Position numbers and translations under genes: made by a program
Notes under the pieces: generated by a model
Told to the model about the DNA's origin: nothing
The model's database searches: none
The model's input: the letters and a program-made list of their open reading frames with translations, nothing else
In this document: one piece after another, positions 40,430-50,041 of the stretch
Layout of the letters: the number at the start of each line of letters is the position of its first letter
How positions within the stretch are numbered: position 1 is the stretch's first letter
NCBI GenBank assembly: GCA_013306675.1
Contig: JABLUY010000239.1
Location: 1-56,199, forward strand
Length of the DNA stretch: 56,199 nt
From: Thraustochytrium sp. TN22
Lineage: Eukaryota; Sar; Bigyra; Thraustochytrida; Thraustochytriidae
Reading direction: 5' to 3'

Positions 40430-43400
40430 ATGCGGCGCACATCAGCAGGCTCGAGCAGCGCGAGCGCTGCAGGCACGAGCGCGGCGACGGGTTCGGGGTC
40501 GGGCTCCGCGACGAGCAGCCTGGCGCTGGCGCAGGCGATCTTCAGCAAAGCGGCAGAGGGCAAGCGGCTGGCGGAGAAGCGCAAGCGGCAGCAGCGACGA
40601 GAGTCGATTGCTGCGAATGCCTTCCGGTTCTCGGCGCTGACCTTCGACGTGCAGGAGATGATCTTCAGGTACCTGCCCGCAGCGGAGATGGGGCGCGCGT
40701 GCGCGGTCTGCAAGTCATGGAACCACATTTACCAGGGCGCGGTGGCTTCCATCTTCGCGCAGGTGGTGGGCGTGGCACGTGGCCGGAGCCGGCTGACGCG
40801 GCGCGCAGAGCTGCAGCTCGTGCACCGGCTGCGCAACACGCATGAGCGCGAGACGGCGATTGAGACGGCGCTGTGGGCGGCCTTCAACGGGTACGACGAC
40901 TACGTGGTGCGCCTCGTGTCTGAGGAGCGGTCCATCATTGGCGTGGACACGCCGGGCTCGGACGAGTGGGACGCCGCGACCGTGTTGCACGTGGCGTGCC
41001 GGCAGGGCAACATGCGGCTCGCGCGCAGCCTGCTGGACCGCGGCGCCGCACCAGCATGCCTGACCAAGTCGCGGCAGACGCCCCTCATCCTCGCCTGCGA
41101 GTACGGTTACGCAGACCTAGTGGAGCTGCTGCTCAAAAAGGCCGGACGCGAGCTGAATGTGAACCAACAGGACAGCGGCGGTCGCACGGCGCTCTTTGTG
41201 GCCTGTGACAAGGGCCACGTGGACATCGTGGAGCTCCTCGTCGACTGGGGCGAGATGATCCAGCAGGAGACGGGCGAGGAGGAGGCCATCCTAGATATTA
41301 ACCTCGGCACGCTCGAGCGCGGCAGCCCACTCTGTACGGCGTGTCGCACAGGCCAGTCCAAGATTGTTCGCAGGCTTCTCGATGCCAATGCGCACGTCAA
41401 TACGACGACCGAGGACGGGCGCACCGCCTTCTTCTGCGCCGTGGAACGCGGGGCAATCAACACAACGCGCCTCCTGCTCGAGAAGCGCCCGCCCATCACG
41501 GCGCAGGAGATGGCGCGTCGGCTCTTTGAAGCGCGCCCGAACGACGGCCTGGATGCCGCGCAGGCGCTCGCGGAGACCGAAACCGAGGTGCCAGGCGAGC
41601 TGCCCGGCCGCGTCGGCGTGCTCATCGACTTTGCGTCCAACACCGGTAAAACACCCGTATTTGTGGCTGCCGAGCGCGGCAACTCCGCCCTGCTACGGGT
41701 GCTCATGGAGGCCGAGGCAGACTCGAACAAGCCCACCTTCCTCAACAAGACGCCGCTGTACGCCGCCACAGAGAATGGCCACACTGAGGTTGTCAAGCTG
41801 CTGCTTTCCGCCTGCACGCGCGAAAACGTGCAGCACCAGACCAACTTTGGCACCACAGCGCCCTTCATGGCGCAGCGCAATGGTCACATGGCCATCAAGC
41901 GTCTTCTGGACGAGTTCTGCGCCGAGAAGCTCACCACCGAGAAGGCGCGCCGGCGCAAGTCCAAAAAGAAGCAAAAGGATGCCATGGCGCGTCTTGTGGT
42001 AAAGAAGGACAAGCCCGCTGCCGAGGATTCCACGCCTGCAGCTCCAGCCTCCGTGGCCTCCTCCATCGCAGCACTCAATGAGACCGCTGAAGCCAAGGAC
42101 CGCGACATCACCAAGTCCCGTTCCGTGGTCGACGACCTCGTCCTCGACCTGGAGACCCTTGAAGCCGCCACAACTGAGGCCTTTGCCCGCCAGCAGCAGG
42201 GCTTGCCTCGGGCGCAGGTCACTGCAATTGATGACAACACCATGAAGGCCGAAACCGAGTCGAGACTCGCCGCCGGGCCAAATGGCGACAAGGAGAGCAA
42301 ATCTGAGGCGGACCTCGTCTGCGGCGACGAAGAGAACAGGGCAGAGGAAAGCACCGCGAAGGTTAAGCCGGAGGAGGAGGAGGAGGAAGAAGAAGAAGAA
42401 GAAGAAGAAGAAGAAGGGGAGGAAGAAGGAGAAGAGCAGCAGCAGCAACAGGAGGAGGAGGAAGAGGAGGAGGAGCCGAAGCAGAAGGCGAGTGGCACCT
42501 GCAGCCCGAGTGAGGAAAAAGCGCAGGGGGAGAAGGAGGAGAAGGAGGAGGAGGAGAAGGAGGACAACCCGGATTCGCTGGCATTTGCAGCAGACGTGTC
42601 GGCTTCTGATACCCCAGAACAGCAGGAGGAGGAGGACGCGCCAGAGACGGACCACAACAACGATAACGGCGAGGATGCCAAGGAGCGATCCTCGGAGACT
42701 CGTAATTCTCGCCTCGCATTTTTTGATCGAAAGTTTGCTGCCACGGCAGCTTCCATAGAGACGGCAGGCGCAACGACCGTCTCGCCCAACCAAGCGGAGA
42801 GCGACGCGCTCGATGGCCCCGCGCAACACACAGACAGTACGCAACAACAGCAACGGCAAGTGCCGAAGAAGGAGAAGGAGCTCATGGCCGCGCGCAACTG
42901 GTCCAAGAGCTTCATTGGGGAAGAGTCGGCCGAGGACGCCAGGGGCGAGGACGAAGGGGACAAATTAGCGGCACTTACTGTCGCGGAAGCGCTTACGCTG
43001 GAATTTGTGCGTGCATCGTTGCTGCGTTTCTCGTCGGTGACGACAACCAGTAAGATGTCTGACGAGGTGTACGAAAACACCTTCGGGACGCGGCGCGAGG
43101 AGGAGCAGCTGCGGCGGGTGTATGAAGCAATGCGCGGAACGAAGGGAGCCGCGAACGCCTGGGAGGTCTTTGTCGCGCTGACGCTGTTGACGTCGGCGAG
43201 CGCCGAGGACAAGCTGTCATTCTGCTTCGGACTCTTCGACGTAAACTCGCGCGGTCATTTGGAGCTCACTGTTGCGAGGACCATGCTACGGTGTTGCGGC
43301 AAGTCGGTCTCGCGCTTGCAAAAGGCCAACAATTCGTTGGATCGCACCGAGGACCTGCAGGCCGCCACGGCGGAGCTCGCGGCATTTGATCTTCAAGGGA

Positions 43401-43525
43401 CGAAATTCGATGCCGACTCCGTGGATCGCCTACAGTTTGTCGGTTGGGCACAGCGATCCAAGCGTGGACGCCGGATATTCGCGGGTCTCTTGACTGGTCA
43501 AGCTGTTGTTGCAAAGAAGAGCTGA
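40430..43525 (+). CDS. F-box/ankyrin-repeat protein with Glu-rich region and EF-hand-like C-terminus
   Basis: 1031 residues from the ATG at 40430 (MRRTSAGSS). Residues about 71-106 resemble an F-box (LTFDVQEMIFRYLPAAEMGR, then VCKSWNHIY), which would dock to SKP1 in an SCF ligase. Residues about 180-499 are ankyrin repeats (ATVLHVACRQGNMRLARSLL, RQTPLILACEYGYADLVELL, RTALFVACDKGHVDIVELLV, KTPLYAATENGHTEVVKLLL) that would bind substrate. A Lys-rich segment is followed by a long Glu-rich tract (42370-42570). The last ~110 residues resemble a calmodulin/recoverin-like helical pair (KLSFCFGLFDVNSRGHLELT), but the calcium loops are incomplete. Likely a substrate receptor for ubiquitination; substrate unknown. 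Confidence 0.88.
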   Translation: MRRTSAGSSSASAAGTSAATGSGSGSATSSLALAQAIFSKAAEGKRLAEKRKRQQRRESIAANAFRFSALTFDVQEMIFRYLPAAEMGRACAVCKSWNHIYQGAVASIFAQVVGVARGRSRLTRRAELQLVHRLRNTHERETAIETALWAAFNGYDDYVVRLVSEERSIIGVDTPGSDEWDAATVLHVACRQGNMRLARSLLDRGAAPACLTKSRQTPLILACEYGYADLVELLLKKAGRELNVNQQDSGGRTALFVACDKGHVDIVELLVDWGEMIQQETGEEEAILDINLGTLERGSPLCTACRTGQSKIVRRLLDANAHVNTTTEDGRTAFFCAVERGAINTTRLLLEKRPPITAQEMARRLFEARPNDGLDAAQALAETETEVPGELPGRVGVLIDFASNTGKTPVFVAAERGNSALLRVLMEAEADSNKPTFLNKTPLYAATENGHTEVVKLLLSACTRENVQHQTNFGTTAPFMAQRNGHMAIKRLLDEFCAEKLTTEKARRRKSKKKQKDAMARLVVKKDKPAAEDSTPAAPASVASSIAALNETAEAKDRDITKSRSVVDDLVLDLETLEAATTEAFARQQQGLPRAQVTAIDDNTMKAETESRLAAGPNGDKESKSEADLVCGDEENRAEESTAKVKPEEEEEEEEEEEEEEEGEEEGEEQQQQQEEEEEEEEPKQKASGTCSPSEEKAQGEKEEKEEEEKEDNPDSLAFAADVSASDTPEQQEEEDAPETDHNNDNGEDAKERSSETRNSRLAFFDRKFAATAASIETAGATTVSPNQAESDALDGPAQHTDSTQQQQRQVPKKEKELMAARNWSKSFIGEESAEDARGEDEGDKLAALTVAEALTLEFVRASLLRFSSVTTTSKMSDEVYENTFGTRREEEQLRRVYEAMRGTKGAANAWEVFVALTLLTSASAEDKLSFCFGLFDVNSRGHLELTVARTMLRCCGKSVSRLQKANNSLDRTEDLQAATAELAAFDLQGTKFDADSVDRLQFVGWAQRSKRGRRIFAGLLTGQAVVAKKS
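42370..42475 (+). repeat. (GAG/GAA)n purine tract coding poly-Glu
   Basis: Glu homopolymer-like tract interrupted by a short Gln run inside the F-box/ankyrin gene. Confidence 0.85.
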
Positions 43526-43688
43526 TGAAGAGAAGCTTTTGGGTAGATGCTTCTAAGGTTTCAAAGAAGTGCTGATGGAGATGCTTTGGGAGGCTTTGAT
43601 CCACCTGGTGGAGATGCGTTCGAGGTTGAGGCATTCTGTCCGCTAGTCACTGCTGCACACTGCTGCTTTTGTTGCAGTTGCAGTTGCA

Positions 43689-43748
<60 letters not shown>

Positions 43749-43922
43749 ACAGCGTGAGCATCTCCCCAAAGTATGCGGCTCTCTAGCTAGCTAGGCTCGG
43801 TGTTGGACAGCGCGCTTGAGCGTGGACACCGAATCTTTGCAGATCTTTTGACTGCTCAAGGTGCAACGTAACTTGCATGTTAACCTTTCTCTCTTTCTCT
43901 TTGACTGCTTGGTTGTTGCTTA
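43526..43922. other. Convergent 3' spacer with (CTG)n
   Basis: Contains the CTG microsatellite listed separately and a decayed copy of the 3' end of the F-box gene: the GCGTGGACGCCG...TCTTGACTGGTCAAG context at 43462-43502 recurs as GCGTGGACACCG...TTTTGACTGCTCAAG at 43820-43862. Confidence 0.5.
43670..43747. repeat. (TTGCAG)n-(CTG)n microsatellite
   Basis: Three TTGCAG units followed by about 19 CTG triplets in the convergent 3' spacer. Confidence 0.9.
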
Positions 43923-44460
43923 TCACTGCTGCACCTGATTGTCCGGCTGTTGCTGTTGCTGCTGTGCAAACATCTTCTCAAAGTAAGCGGCCCTCGCCTC
44001 GCGGTCGGGGCGCGTGGCGCTCGGCTTGGCAGCGTTTCCGGTCGCGGGTTTTGCGGCGCCGAGGCGATGGCCGGCGCCGAGCTCCTCGCGGGAGGCGGTG
44101 GTGGTGGGCTGCTCGGCCTTGGAAGGGCGGCCGTGCAGCGCCTCGAGCATGCGCACATCCTTCTCCAGACGCTTCTGGCGGGCCACCTCGGCCTTGCTCG
44201 GCTGGTGCGGCTGCTGTTTAGGCACCGGGCGCTGCTTCTTGGTGGCTTCCTTGCGCGGCGAGGTCTTGGTCTTGGCCGGCTCCTGGCGCGGCGAGGACTT
44301 GCCCTTGGCGGCCTTTTTGGCTGGCTCCTGGCGAGGCGAGTTCTTGCGCACCTCCTCGCGCAGGCGCTCCACGAGACCGGGTTTCTGGTGCTGATTCTGT
44401 GCGGGTACCTGGTCATCCTTCTTCTTCTTCTTGGCCATCTTGGCAGCAGGCTCGACGCGC

Positions 44461-44529
<69 letters not shown>

Positions 44530-45833
44530 GGGACAGCATCCTCGTCGGTCTCCGGAGTTGCGGGGGTGGGCTCGTGTCGGTCGACCTCCTCCTTAGACGG
44601 CGGCTGCGCACTGTCTTGCTGCTTCTGCTTTTGTGTTGAGGGCGGCGCGATACCTTCGTCGCGCTGCACCTTGGCAAGCGGCGGGTTCTTGGTCACCTTA
44701 CTGGGCCGCATGAAGAGGCCGCGGCCAGAGTTGCACTTGAAGTAGCGCGCGCCCTCCACGGAGCCGTCGTTGTGGCCCTTGGCATTGTCCAGCTCAAGAC
44801 CGAGCCAGTAGCCGGGATAGAGCTCCGGAACACGGCCGACGAAGCGCACGACGCCGCGTCTGCCGTCCTCCGTGTATGCCACCTCGCCGTCTTTGAAGAG
44901 AGAAGCCTCCTTGGTCTCGAAGAAGTCGTCCTTCTTGTTCTTCATGAGGAGCACGCGTCGAATGGCCTCCTTGATGGTCTCGGTATGGTCCTGCTTGGGC
45001 TTCTCGAGGACCGGCTTGGACTTGCGCACGAGCATCTTGGGTTTGTTGACGGTGGTCTTGCACTTGGGAATGTGCTTGGCGGCCACCTCGAGGTTGAAGG
45101 TGCGCTGGCAGTGCCCGCAGCGCTTCATGCCCTCCGGCACGGGGGCGTCCTCAGGGCGATCATAGCCGCGCTGCTGGGCGCCGCCCGTGTCCAGCATTTG
45201 CTTTAGATCGGTGCCCTGGCGCGGGAGCTCGGAGAGCGGGATGCCGGCCTCCTTAAAGACCTTGACGAGGCGACCCTGCTCGACGATGCCCTGCAGCCGC
45301 TCATGGTCCTGGCGCCAGCGAGTGGGCGCGGAGTCCACCTCGCGGCGCGTCTTGGGGTCGGCGTACTTCTCGAAGTCTGTCCCCTCCAGGCGTGCCTGGC
45401 TTGCTGACTTGAACTGCTTGCGCTCCTTGCGCTCCGCGTTCGTGGCACAGATCTGCTCATGCTTGGCGATGCGGTCTGGGTTGAACTTGCGCTCGCAGTA
45501 GCCGCACTGCTCGCGGTAGTCCTCCTCGTCCGAAGACGACTCCGACTCGGAGTCCGAGCCCGCATCCTTGTCCTTGGAGGGCTTCGTCGCTGCGGCTGCC
45601 TTGATGGGCCGCTCCTTTTGCACGCGTGGCTTGGCCACCCGTTTCGCGCGCACCACCTTGCACTCAGCGGCGTGCTTCTCGTACTCGTCGTTGCTCACCT
45701 TGCGCAGGCACTTCTTGCACTCCGTAAACGCGGCCGCCATCTTCTTTTCGCATTGCTTACGGTGAATCGGCAGGCTCTTCTTGAAGAACTGCTGCCCGCA
45801 CAGGTCGCACGGCACGGCCTGGGGCGGCGGCAT
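43923..45833 (-). CDS. Four-C2HC-zinc-finger protein with CAP-Gly domain
   Basis: 636 residues from the ATG at 45833 (MPPPQAVPC), which begins just before the first finger. Four fingers share the identical spacing C-x2-C-x11-H-x3-C: CDLCGQQFFKKSLPIHRKQC, CKKCLRKVSNDEYEKHAAEC, CGYCERKFNPDRIAKHEQIC and CGHCQRTFNLEVAAKHIPKC. This is the ZC2HC1-type finger. Residues about 315-381 form a CAP-Gly domain (GRRGVVRFVGRVPELYPGYW, GLELDNAKGHNDGSVEG, with GHNDG where GKNDG is usual). CAP-Gly domains bind the C-terminal EEY/F tail of tubulin or EB proteins. A poly-Gln tract (44461-44529) and a Lys/Pro/Ser-rich basic tail with repeated SPRQEPAK units follow. A microtubule- or basal-body-associated role is likely. 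Confidence 0.9.
44461..44529 (-). repeat. (CAG)n coding poly-Gln
   Basis: About 23 CTG triplets on the plus strand, read as poly-glutamine in the CAP-Gly gene. Confidence 0.92.
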
Positions 45834-46355
45834 CACGGCTGGCTCGCTCGCTCGTCCTGCCTGAAAAGCTTCACGTGTCCGAGCGAGCGATTTTTGCTCG
45901 GGCGATTCTTGCGCGAGGACCCGCGCGCTCAGCGCTGCCAATGGCGCGCTCTGGCCATGAATCGTGGCCGTTGGACCCACTCCAGCGCCCACTCCATCTG
46001 CCCGAGCGTCCTACTCGAGTGACACGGTTAAGAGGGCGAGGACGGTCCGCTCGCGTTGGGGTCCACGAGGGGGGGGGGGGGAAATCGACGGCACAGTCCG
46101 AAGCGCGTGCACCCGGTTTTTATGCAAGGGAGAAGCAACAAAGTACCCTTCACCGAGGGCCTGCCGAGGCCAGCGCCAGCGCGTTGGGCACATCTCACTG
46201 TCAGGGTCAAGGCAACATCAACGGCTAGCTCGAGCTCGCCGGGCAAATTAGTGAGTAAGTAACTTAGGAGTACGAGATGGCTTGAGAGTACGAGGAGGCT
46301 TGCGGTCCGAGGCTCGCAGCATCACATCGCGACAAAAAAGCACGGTGGCTTGAAG
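45834..46355. promoter_or_regulatory. Divergent intergenic region
   Basis: About 520 bases between divergent starts. A 13-base G-run lies near 46069-46081. No further motif recognised. Confidence 0.35.
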
Positions 46356-48674
46356 ATGTCGCAGTGGCGCGTGGCCAGGTACTCGCGCGAGGAGCTCGAG
46401 CAGGTGGTGGCGAGCGAGACGCCGGACGCAAGCGCCAAGTACTATGCAGCAGCGCGACTGGTGGCACTGGAGGATCGCAAGCGGCGCACCCGGCTCGCAA
46501 GGTCCTCCTCCATGAGCTTCGAGCGGTACCTGAGCGAGCACCACAACCGCCACAACATGGACTGGAAGCATCGCGGCCACCAGGCGGCGGTCGAGGAGGA
46601 CGCCGAGACGGAGAGGCAGACGTCGGGGGACGCGAAGCTGCCCGTGCTCGCAAGTCTTCCACGGTTTGCGGCTGGAGCCACGAGCCGCAGCGCGCAGATC
46701 GCCCGCAAGCTGCTGGAGCGAGACGCCGTACGCGCACTGGATGCCGAGGACGGAGAGGACAACTCACACCCGGGCGACCAGGCGATTGCGCTGACTGAGG
46801 CGCTAGAAAAGGCCGGCGGCGGTGCGGCTGCGGCAGCCCGGCGCGGGAAGCGCCGGCAGTCGCTGGACGAGACCATGGGCATCATGCAGGCCCTGGGCGA
46901 GCTCCAGCGGGGCGACTTTCCCGTGGGCGAGGAGGAGGCCCGCGACGGGCGCCGTGACCGCGCGCGGCGGCGCGCCGAGAGTCTCGTCAAGCTCTTTCGC
47001 ACGTCGGCCATGGCCGATGTGCACTACAACGACTCGGCGCTGGCGCCGGGCCTCGGCTTTTGGCGCCACTTGCCCTGCACGGACACGCGGCTCGGCGGCG
47101 GCTTCGCGCCCGACACGCTGCTGCTGGAGGCCGGGCGCGACGACTGCGTGCTCCTGCTGAACACGAGCTCGTCCAAGGTCAAAGCGCACAAGGGCTGCAC
47201 GGAGCGCTTTGTCTTAGGGCGCGCCACGTTAGCAGACCCGGCTTTCCAAGACGTCTTCTTCGCGCGCGCACGCCGCGGGCGCCAGCCCAAGGGCCAGCCC
47301 ATGTACGTGCTACGGCGCGCTGGGGCGCGCCCCGAGCTCGTCTTTTCGCTCACGCAGGCCAAGGAGCTCCTGACGAAGCTGGGCTCCGGCACGACGACGG
47401 CCGTCGCCGGCACCGGTGAAGCCATCTGCCTTCAGCGCTACGTGCGGCCGAGCGGCCGCAAGCCATGGCTGTTGCGTCTCATCCACGCGGACCACGGCAA
47501 GAGTCAAGTCTTCACCTTAACGTCGCGGCACGAATTCCCGACGCATGGCGACGATCCGCTCGACCCGACGGTTGCGTCGCGGTGGCTCGTCGCGACACGC
47601 CTCAGCCACGAAGAGGACCCGGAAGACCCAGACGAGGTAGCGGCGGCCAAGCGCCTTCCCTCCACGGACATCGTGTATGGCGGTGCCAAGAAGGACGCCG
47701 CGAGCGCCTTTGAGCGGCCTCGGGAGATCGCTCAGGGCATCCTGGACGACGTTGCGCGCCACACAGGCGCCCGCTTTGAGAAGATGTGTTTTGACTTTGT
47801 CCGCACGCAGTCCGGCGCCTGGCACTTGCTGCGCGTGCGCGGCTATGCGGGCCTGCAACGCCCGCAGACGCTCGGCGCGGTGCGTGCCACAGCGCTTTAC
47901 CCGGCCGAGGCAGCCACCACGTCCCTGGACGGCGTGGCCGCATGCCACGGGGACTATTGCGACACTTTGGGCCGCCTCAAAAAGGTGGAGATGCACCCGC
48001 GTCGCGTCTTCCAGCACATCATTGATGGCGACCGCCGTTCTCTGCACGAGCTCAGGCAGGAGGGCGCCGATCCGGACGCGGGAGACCAGCAGCAGGACAA
48101 GGAGACGCTGGCTTCGGCGCCCGGCGCAAGGGTCCCGGTCTGTCATGCCTGCGCCAAGGTATACCGTCTGCAGCACCACTGCGCCGACTTGGACGTACCC
48201 ACCTGCGCCTCGGCGCGTTCTGAGGCGAGCGTCGGGGCGCCCAAGCAAACGCCGAGCCCCAAAGCCGAGGCCTCCAAGCACGAGGTCGATCAGGGAAAGG
48301 ACGAGATGGACGGCATCGAAAAGGGGGACGACGACAGGAAGGAGGAGGAGGACGACGACGACGAGGAGGAGGAAGGAAAGGTTGCAAATGAAGAAAAGAG
48401 GGAGGACAGCTTGAGAGAGGACACGCACAAGACGAGGAGCAAGGAGGCGCTCCGCAAGCGTCAGCCGCTGGCTCGACAGGGCAGCGGCCTCCCCTATGCG
48501 GGCGACATGCTGCATCAGAATCGCTCTCTCTACGCGCAAATGATCGAGAAGCAGCGCAAGCACATTGCCGCGGTGCAGCGGCAGGCGCCCATCGAGGACC
48601 AGATCCAGGAGAAGTTGCTCGCCAGTCCCACGGAGGACTTTGCCCTCTTTGAGCCCGGCCATGTTGCCGACTAA
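46356..48674 (+). CDS. Uncharacterised 772-residue protein
   Basis: Starts at the ATG at 46356 (MSQWRVARYSREELEQVV). The N-terminal ~210 residues are charged and helical (MSFERYLSEHHNRHNMDWKH; SLDETMGIMQALGELQRGDF). A globular middle, residues about 350-540, has strand-like segments (CLQRYVRPSGRKPWLLRLIH, HGKSQVFTLTSR, FEKMCFDFVRTQSGAWHLLR) and a Trp/Cys/Phe pattern. A VCHACAKVY...HHC cluster near 600 may bind a metal. A Lys/Glu/Asp-rich segment follows. The C-terminus is helical with SLYAQMIEKQRKHI. No signal peptide or membrane span. I do not recognise the family; helical ends and a conserved-looking core would suit a structural, possibly flagellar, protein, but this is a guess. Confidence 0.82.
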   Translation: MSQWRVARYSREELEQVVASETPDASAKYYAAARLVALEDRKRRTRLARSSSMSFERYLSEHHNRHNMDWKHRGHQAAVEEDAETERQTSGDAKLPVLASLPRFAAGATSRSAQIARKLLERDAVRALDAEDGEDNSHPGDQAIALTEALEKAGGGAAAAARRGKRRQSLDETMGIMQALGELQRGDFPVGEEEARDGRRDRARRRAESLVKLFRTSAMADVHYNDSALAPGLGFWRHLPCTDTRLGGGFAPDTLLLEAGRDDCVLLLNTSSSKVKAHKGCTERFVLGRATLADPAFQDVFFARARRGRQPKGQPMYVLRRAGARPELVFSLTQAKELLTKLGSGTTTAVAGTGEAICLQRYVRPSGRKPWLLRLIHADHGKSQVFTLTSRHEFPTHGDDPLDPTVASRWLVATRLSHEEDPEDPDEVAAAKRLPSTDIVYGGAKKDAASAFERPREIAQGILDDVARHTGARFEKMCFDFVRTQSGAWHLLRVRGYAGLQRPQTLGAVRATALYPAEAATTSLDGVAACHGDYCDTLGRLKKVEMHPRRVFQHIIDGDRRSLHELRQEGADPDAGDQQQDKETLASAPGARVPVCHACAKVYRLQHHCADLDVPTCASARSEASVGAPKQTPSPKAEASKHEVDQGKDEMDGIEKGDDDRKEEEDDDDEEEEGKVANEEKREDSLREDTHKTRSKEALRKRQPLARQGSGLPYAGDMLHQNRSLYAQMIEKQRKHIAAVQRQAPIEDQIQEKLLASPTEDFALFEPGHVAD

Positions 48675-49010
48675 AACTATAAAACGCTGCGCGGCGTGGT
48701 GATGAGGACGAAGATGAGGATGGAGACAATGACGCTGGAAGTAGGCGTAGGCCTGCGCAAGGCCGCCAAAAAGAACGCACGATGAATCTGTGCGTGCTGG
48801 GCACCGCAAGCGAACCTAACGACCACTTTGTGCCGGACGAGCCCCGGAGCGCTTGGCGCTCCAGACCACCTTCTCCTCTCTTCTCAGCCAGTTCGCAACA
48901 GACGGTCGAGTCGTCTCCCCGAAGGCAGCAGAGCTGCAGAGGCAAGAGCGGCGGCGGCGGCGGCGGCGGCGGAGGCTTGTCCCGCACGCGCACGCGCACG
49001 CGCACGCACG
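48675..49010. other. Intergenic region with short (GGC)n
   Basis: No gene is seen. A GGC run (about 48949-48971) and a CGCACG run (about 48983-49008) sit directly before the ATG of the CUEDC2-like gene, probably in its leader. Confidence 0.4.
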
Positions 49011-49979
49011 ATGGAGGCCTTCTTGCGCGGGCTGCACCGAGCGCTGGGGCGCGGCGGCGGCGACGGCGCGGGCCTCGATCTTGAAGTCGTGCTCACGGAG
49101 GAGATTCTGACGTTCCTGAGCACGGCGGCCGAGGCGGAGGAGGGCGCGCTGCCGCTGGAGGACTTTTTGGAGGTCCTGAGCGGGTTCTGCCCCGACCTGG
49201 ACGTGGAAGCCGCTGCGCGGGACCCAGTGCCGGCGTTGTACGCGAAGTTGCAGGACGGCGAGTCCGCGGCCGAGGCGGACGACAAGGTCCAGCTCAAGGC
49301 GCCGACACCCCCTGCACCAACATGTCAGGTAACCGAGGCGCCCAAGACAACGGCGGCCGCGGCATGCAAGGTCACGAGATTCGAGGAGCTCGTGCAGGAG
49401 ACCGCAGCGGCGACCTCGGATGTGGGCGCGGGGAGCAGCAAGCCGCAGCCGCAGCCGCCGAGCGCAGAGGAAAGCGCGAAGCTTGACCAGGTGATGGCGC
49501 TGTGCCCGCCGGACGCGGAGCGCGATGCCGTCCTGCACACGATGCGGAAGTTGTGCGAGGGCGACCCGGAGCGCACTGCCATCTTCATTCTGGACCGCGG
49601 CATCGGGCAGGTGCACGCGATCTTCAAGCGGGACTTCGAGGACAAGGAGGCGGTGGCTGCGCAGCAGGCGGAGCTGGACGCGCGCGAGCAGGAGCGCGTG
49701 AAGCGGTCGATCATGGACAAGTTTGACGAGATGGCGGTGTCCGACTCGTCCAAGGGCAAGAGCGCCGCAGCGGTGGCCCGCGAAACGCGCAAGGCGGTGC
49801 GGCGCGCGAAGAAGAAGGAGCAGGCGGAGCACGCCGGGTCGCAGATTCGGTATCTGGACGGTCAGATCGTGAGCCGCAAGGGCGGGCGCTACATGATCAT
49901 CGACGACACCAAGGAGTGGGACGGCGGGAGCCGCGGGCGCGTCAAGACCAAGGGCAAGCGGGGCACGGGCTGGGCCTGA
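49011..49979 (+). CDS. CUE domain-containing protein 2-like
   Basis: 322 residues from the ATG at 49011 (MEAFLRGLHRALG). The first ~90 residues are helical (EEILTFLSTAAEAEE, LPLEDFLEVLSGFCPDLD), as in CUEDC2. A CUE-like segment lies around residues 160-195 (LDQVMALCPPDAERDAVLHT, then GDPERTAIFILD); the usual MFP is replaced by LCP. The C-terminus is the most family-like part: QIRYLDGQIVSRKGGRYMII followed by a basic KTKGKRGTGW tail, which strongly resembles CUEDC2. CUE domains bind ubiquitin; animal CUEDC2 acts as an adaptor in degradation and signalling. Convergent with the next gene, 62 bases apart. Confidence 0.85.
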   Translation: MEAFLRGLHRALGRGGGDGAGLDLEVVLTEEILTFLSTAAEAEEGALPLEDFLEVLSGFCPDLDVEAAARDPVPALYAKLQDGESAAEADDKVQLKAPTPPAPTCQVTEAPKTTAAAACKVTRFEELVQETAAATSDVGAGSSKPQPQPPSAEESAKLDQVMALCPPDAERDAVLHTMRKLCEGDPERTAIFILDRGIGQVHAIFKRDFEDKEAVAAQQAELDAREQERVKRSIMDKFDEMAVSDSSKGKSAAAVARETRKAVRRAKKKEQAEHAGSQIRYLDGQIVSRKGGRYMIIDDTKEWDGGSRGRVKTKGKRGTGWA

Positions 49980-50041
49980 CGCCGTTGTACATGTTCATCA
50001 TATTTCATCAGGTCTTCAGTCCAGACGCGGGCCGGCGATGG

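Noticed and set aside
41693-42859. 388-codon minus-strand frame with long Leu/Phe runs resembling membrane spans
   Set aside because: The hydrophobic runs are the antisense of the Glu-rich GAG/GAA tract in the F-box gene.
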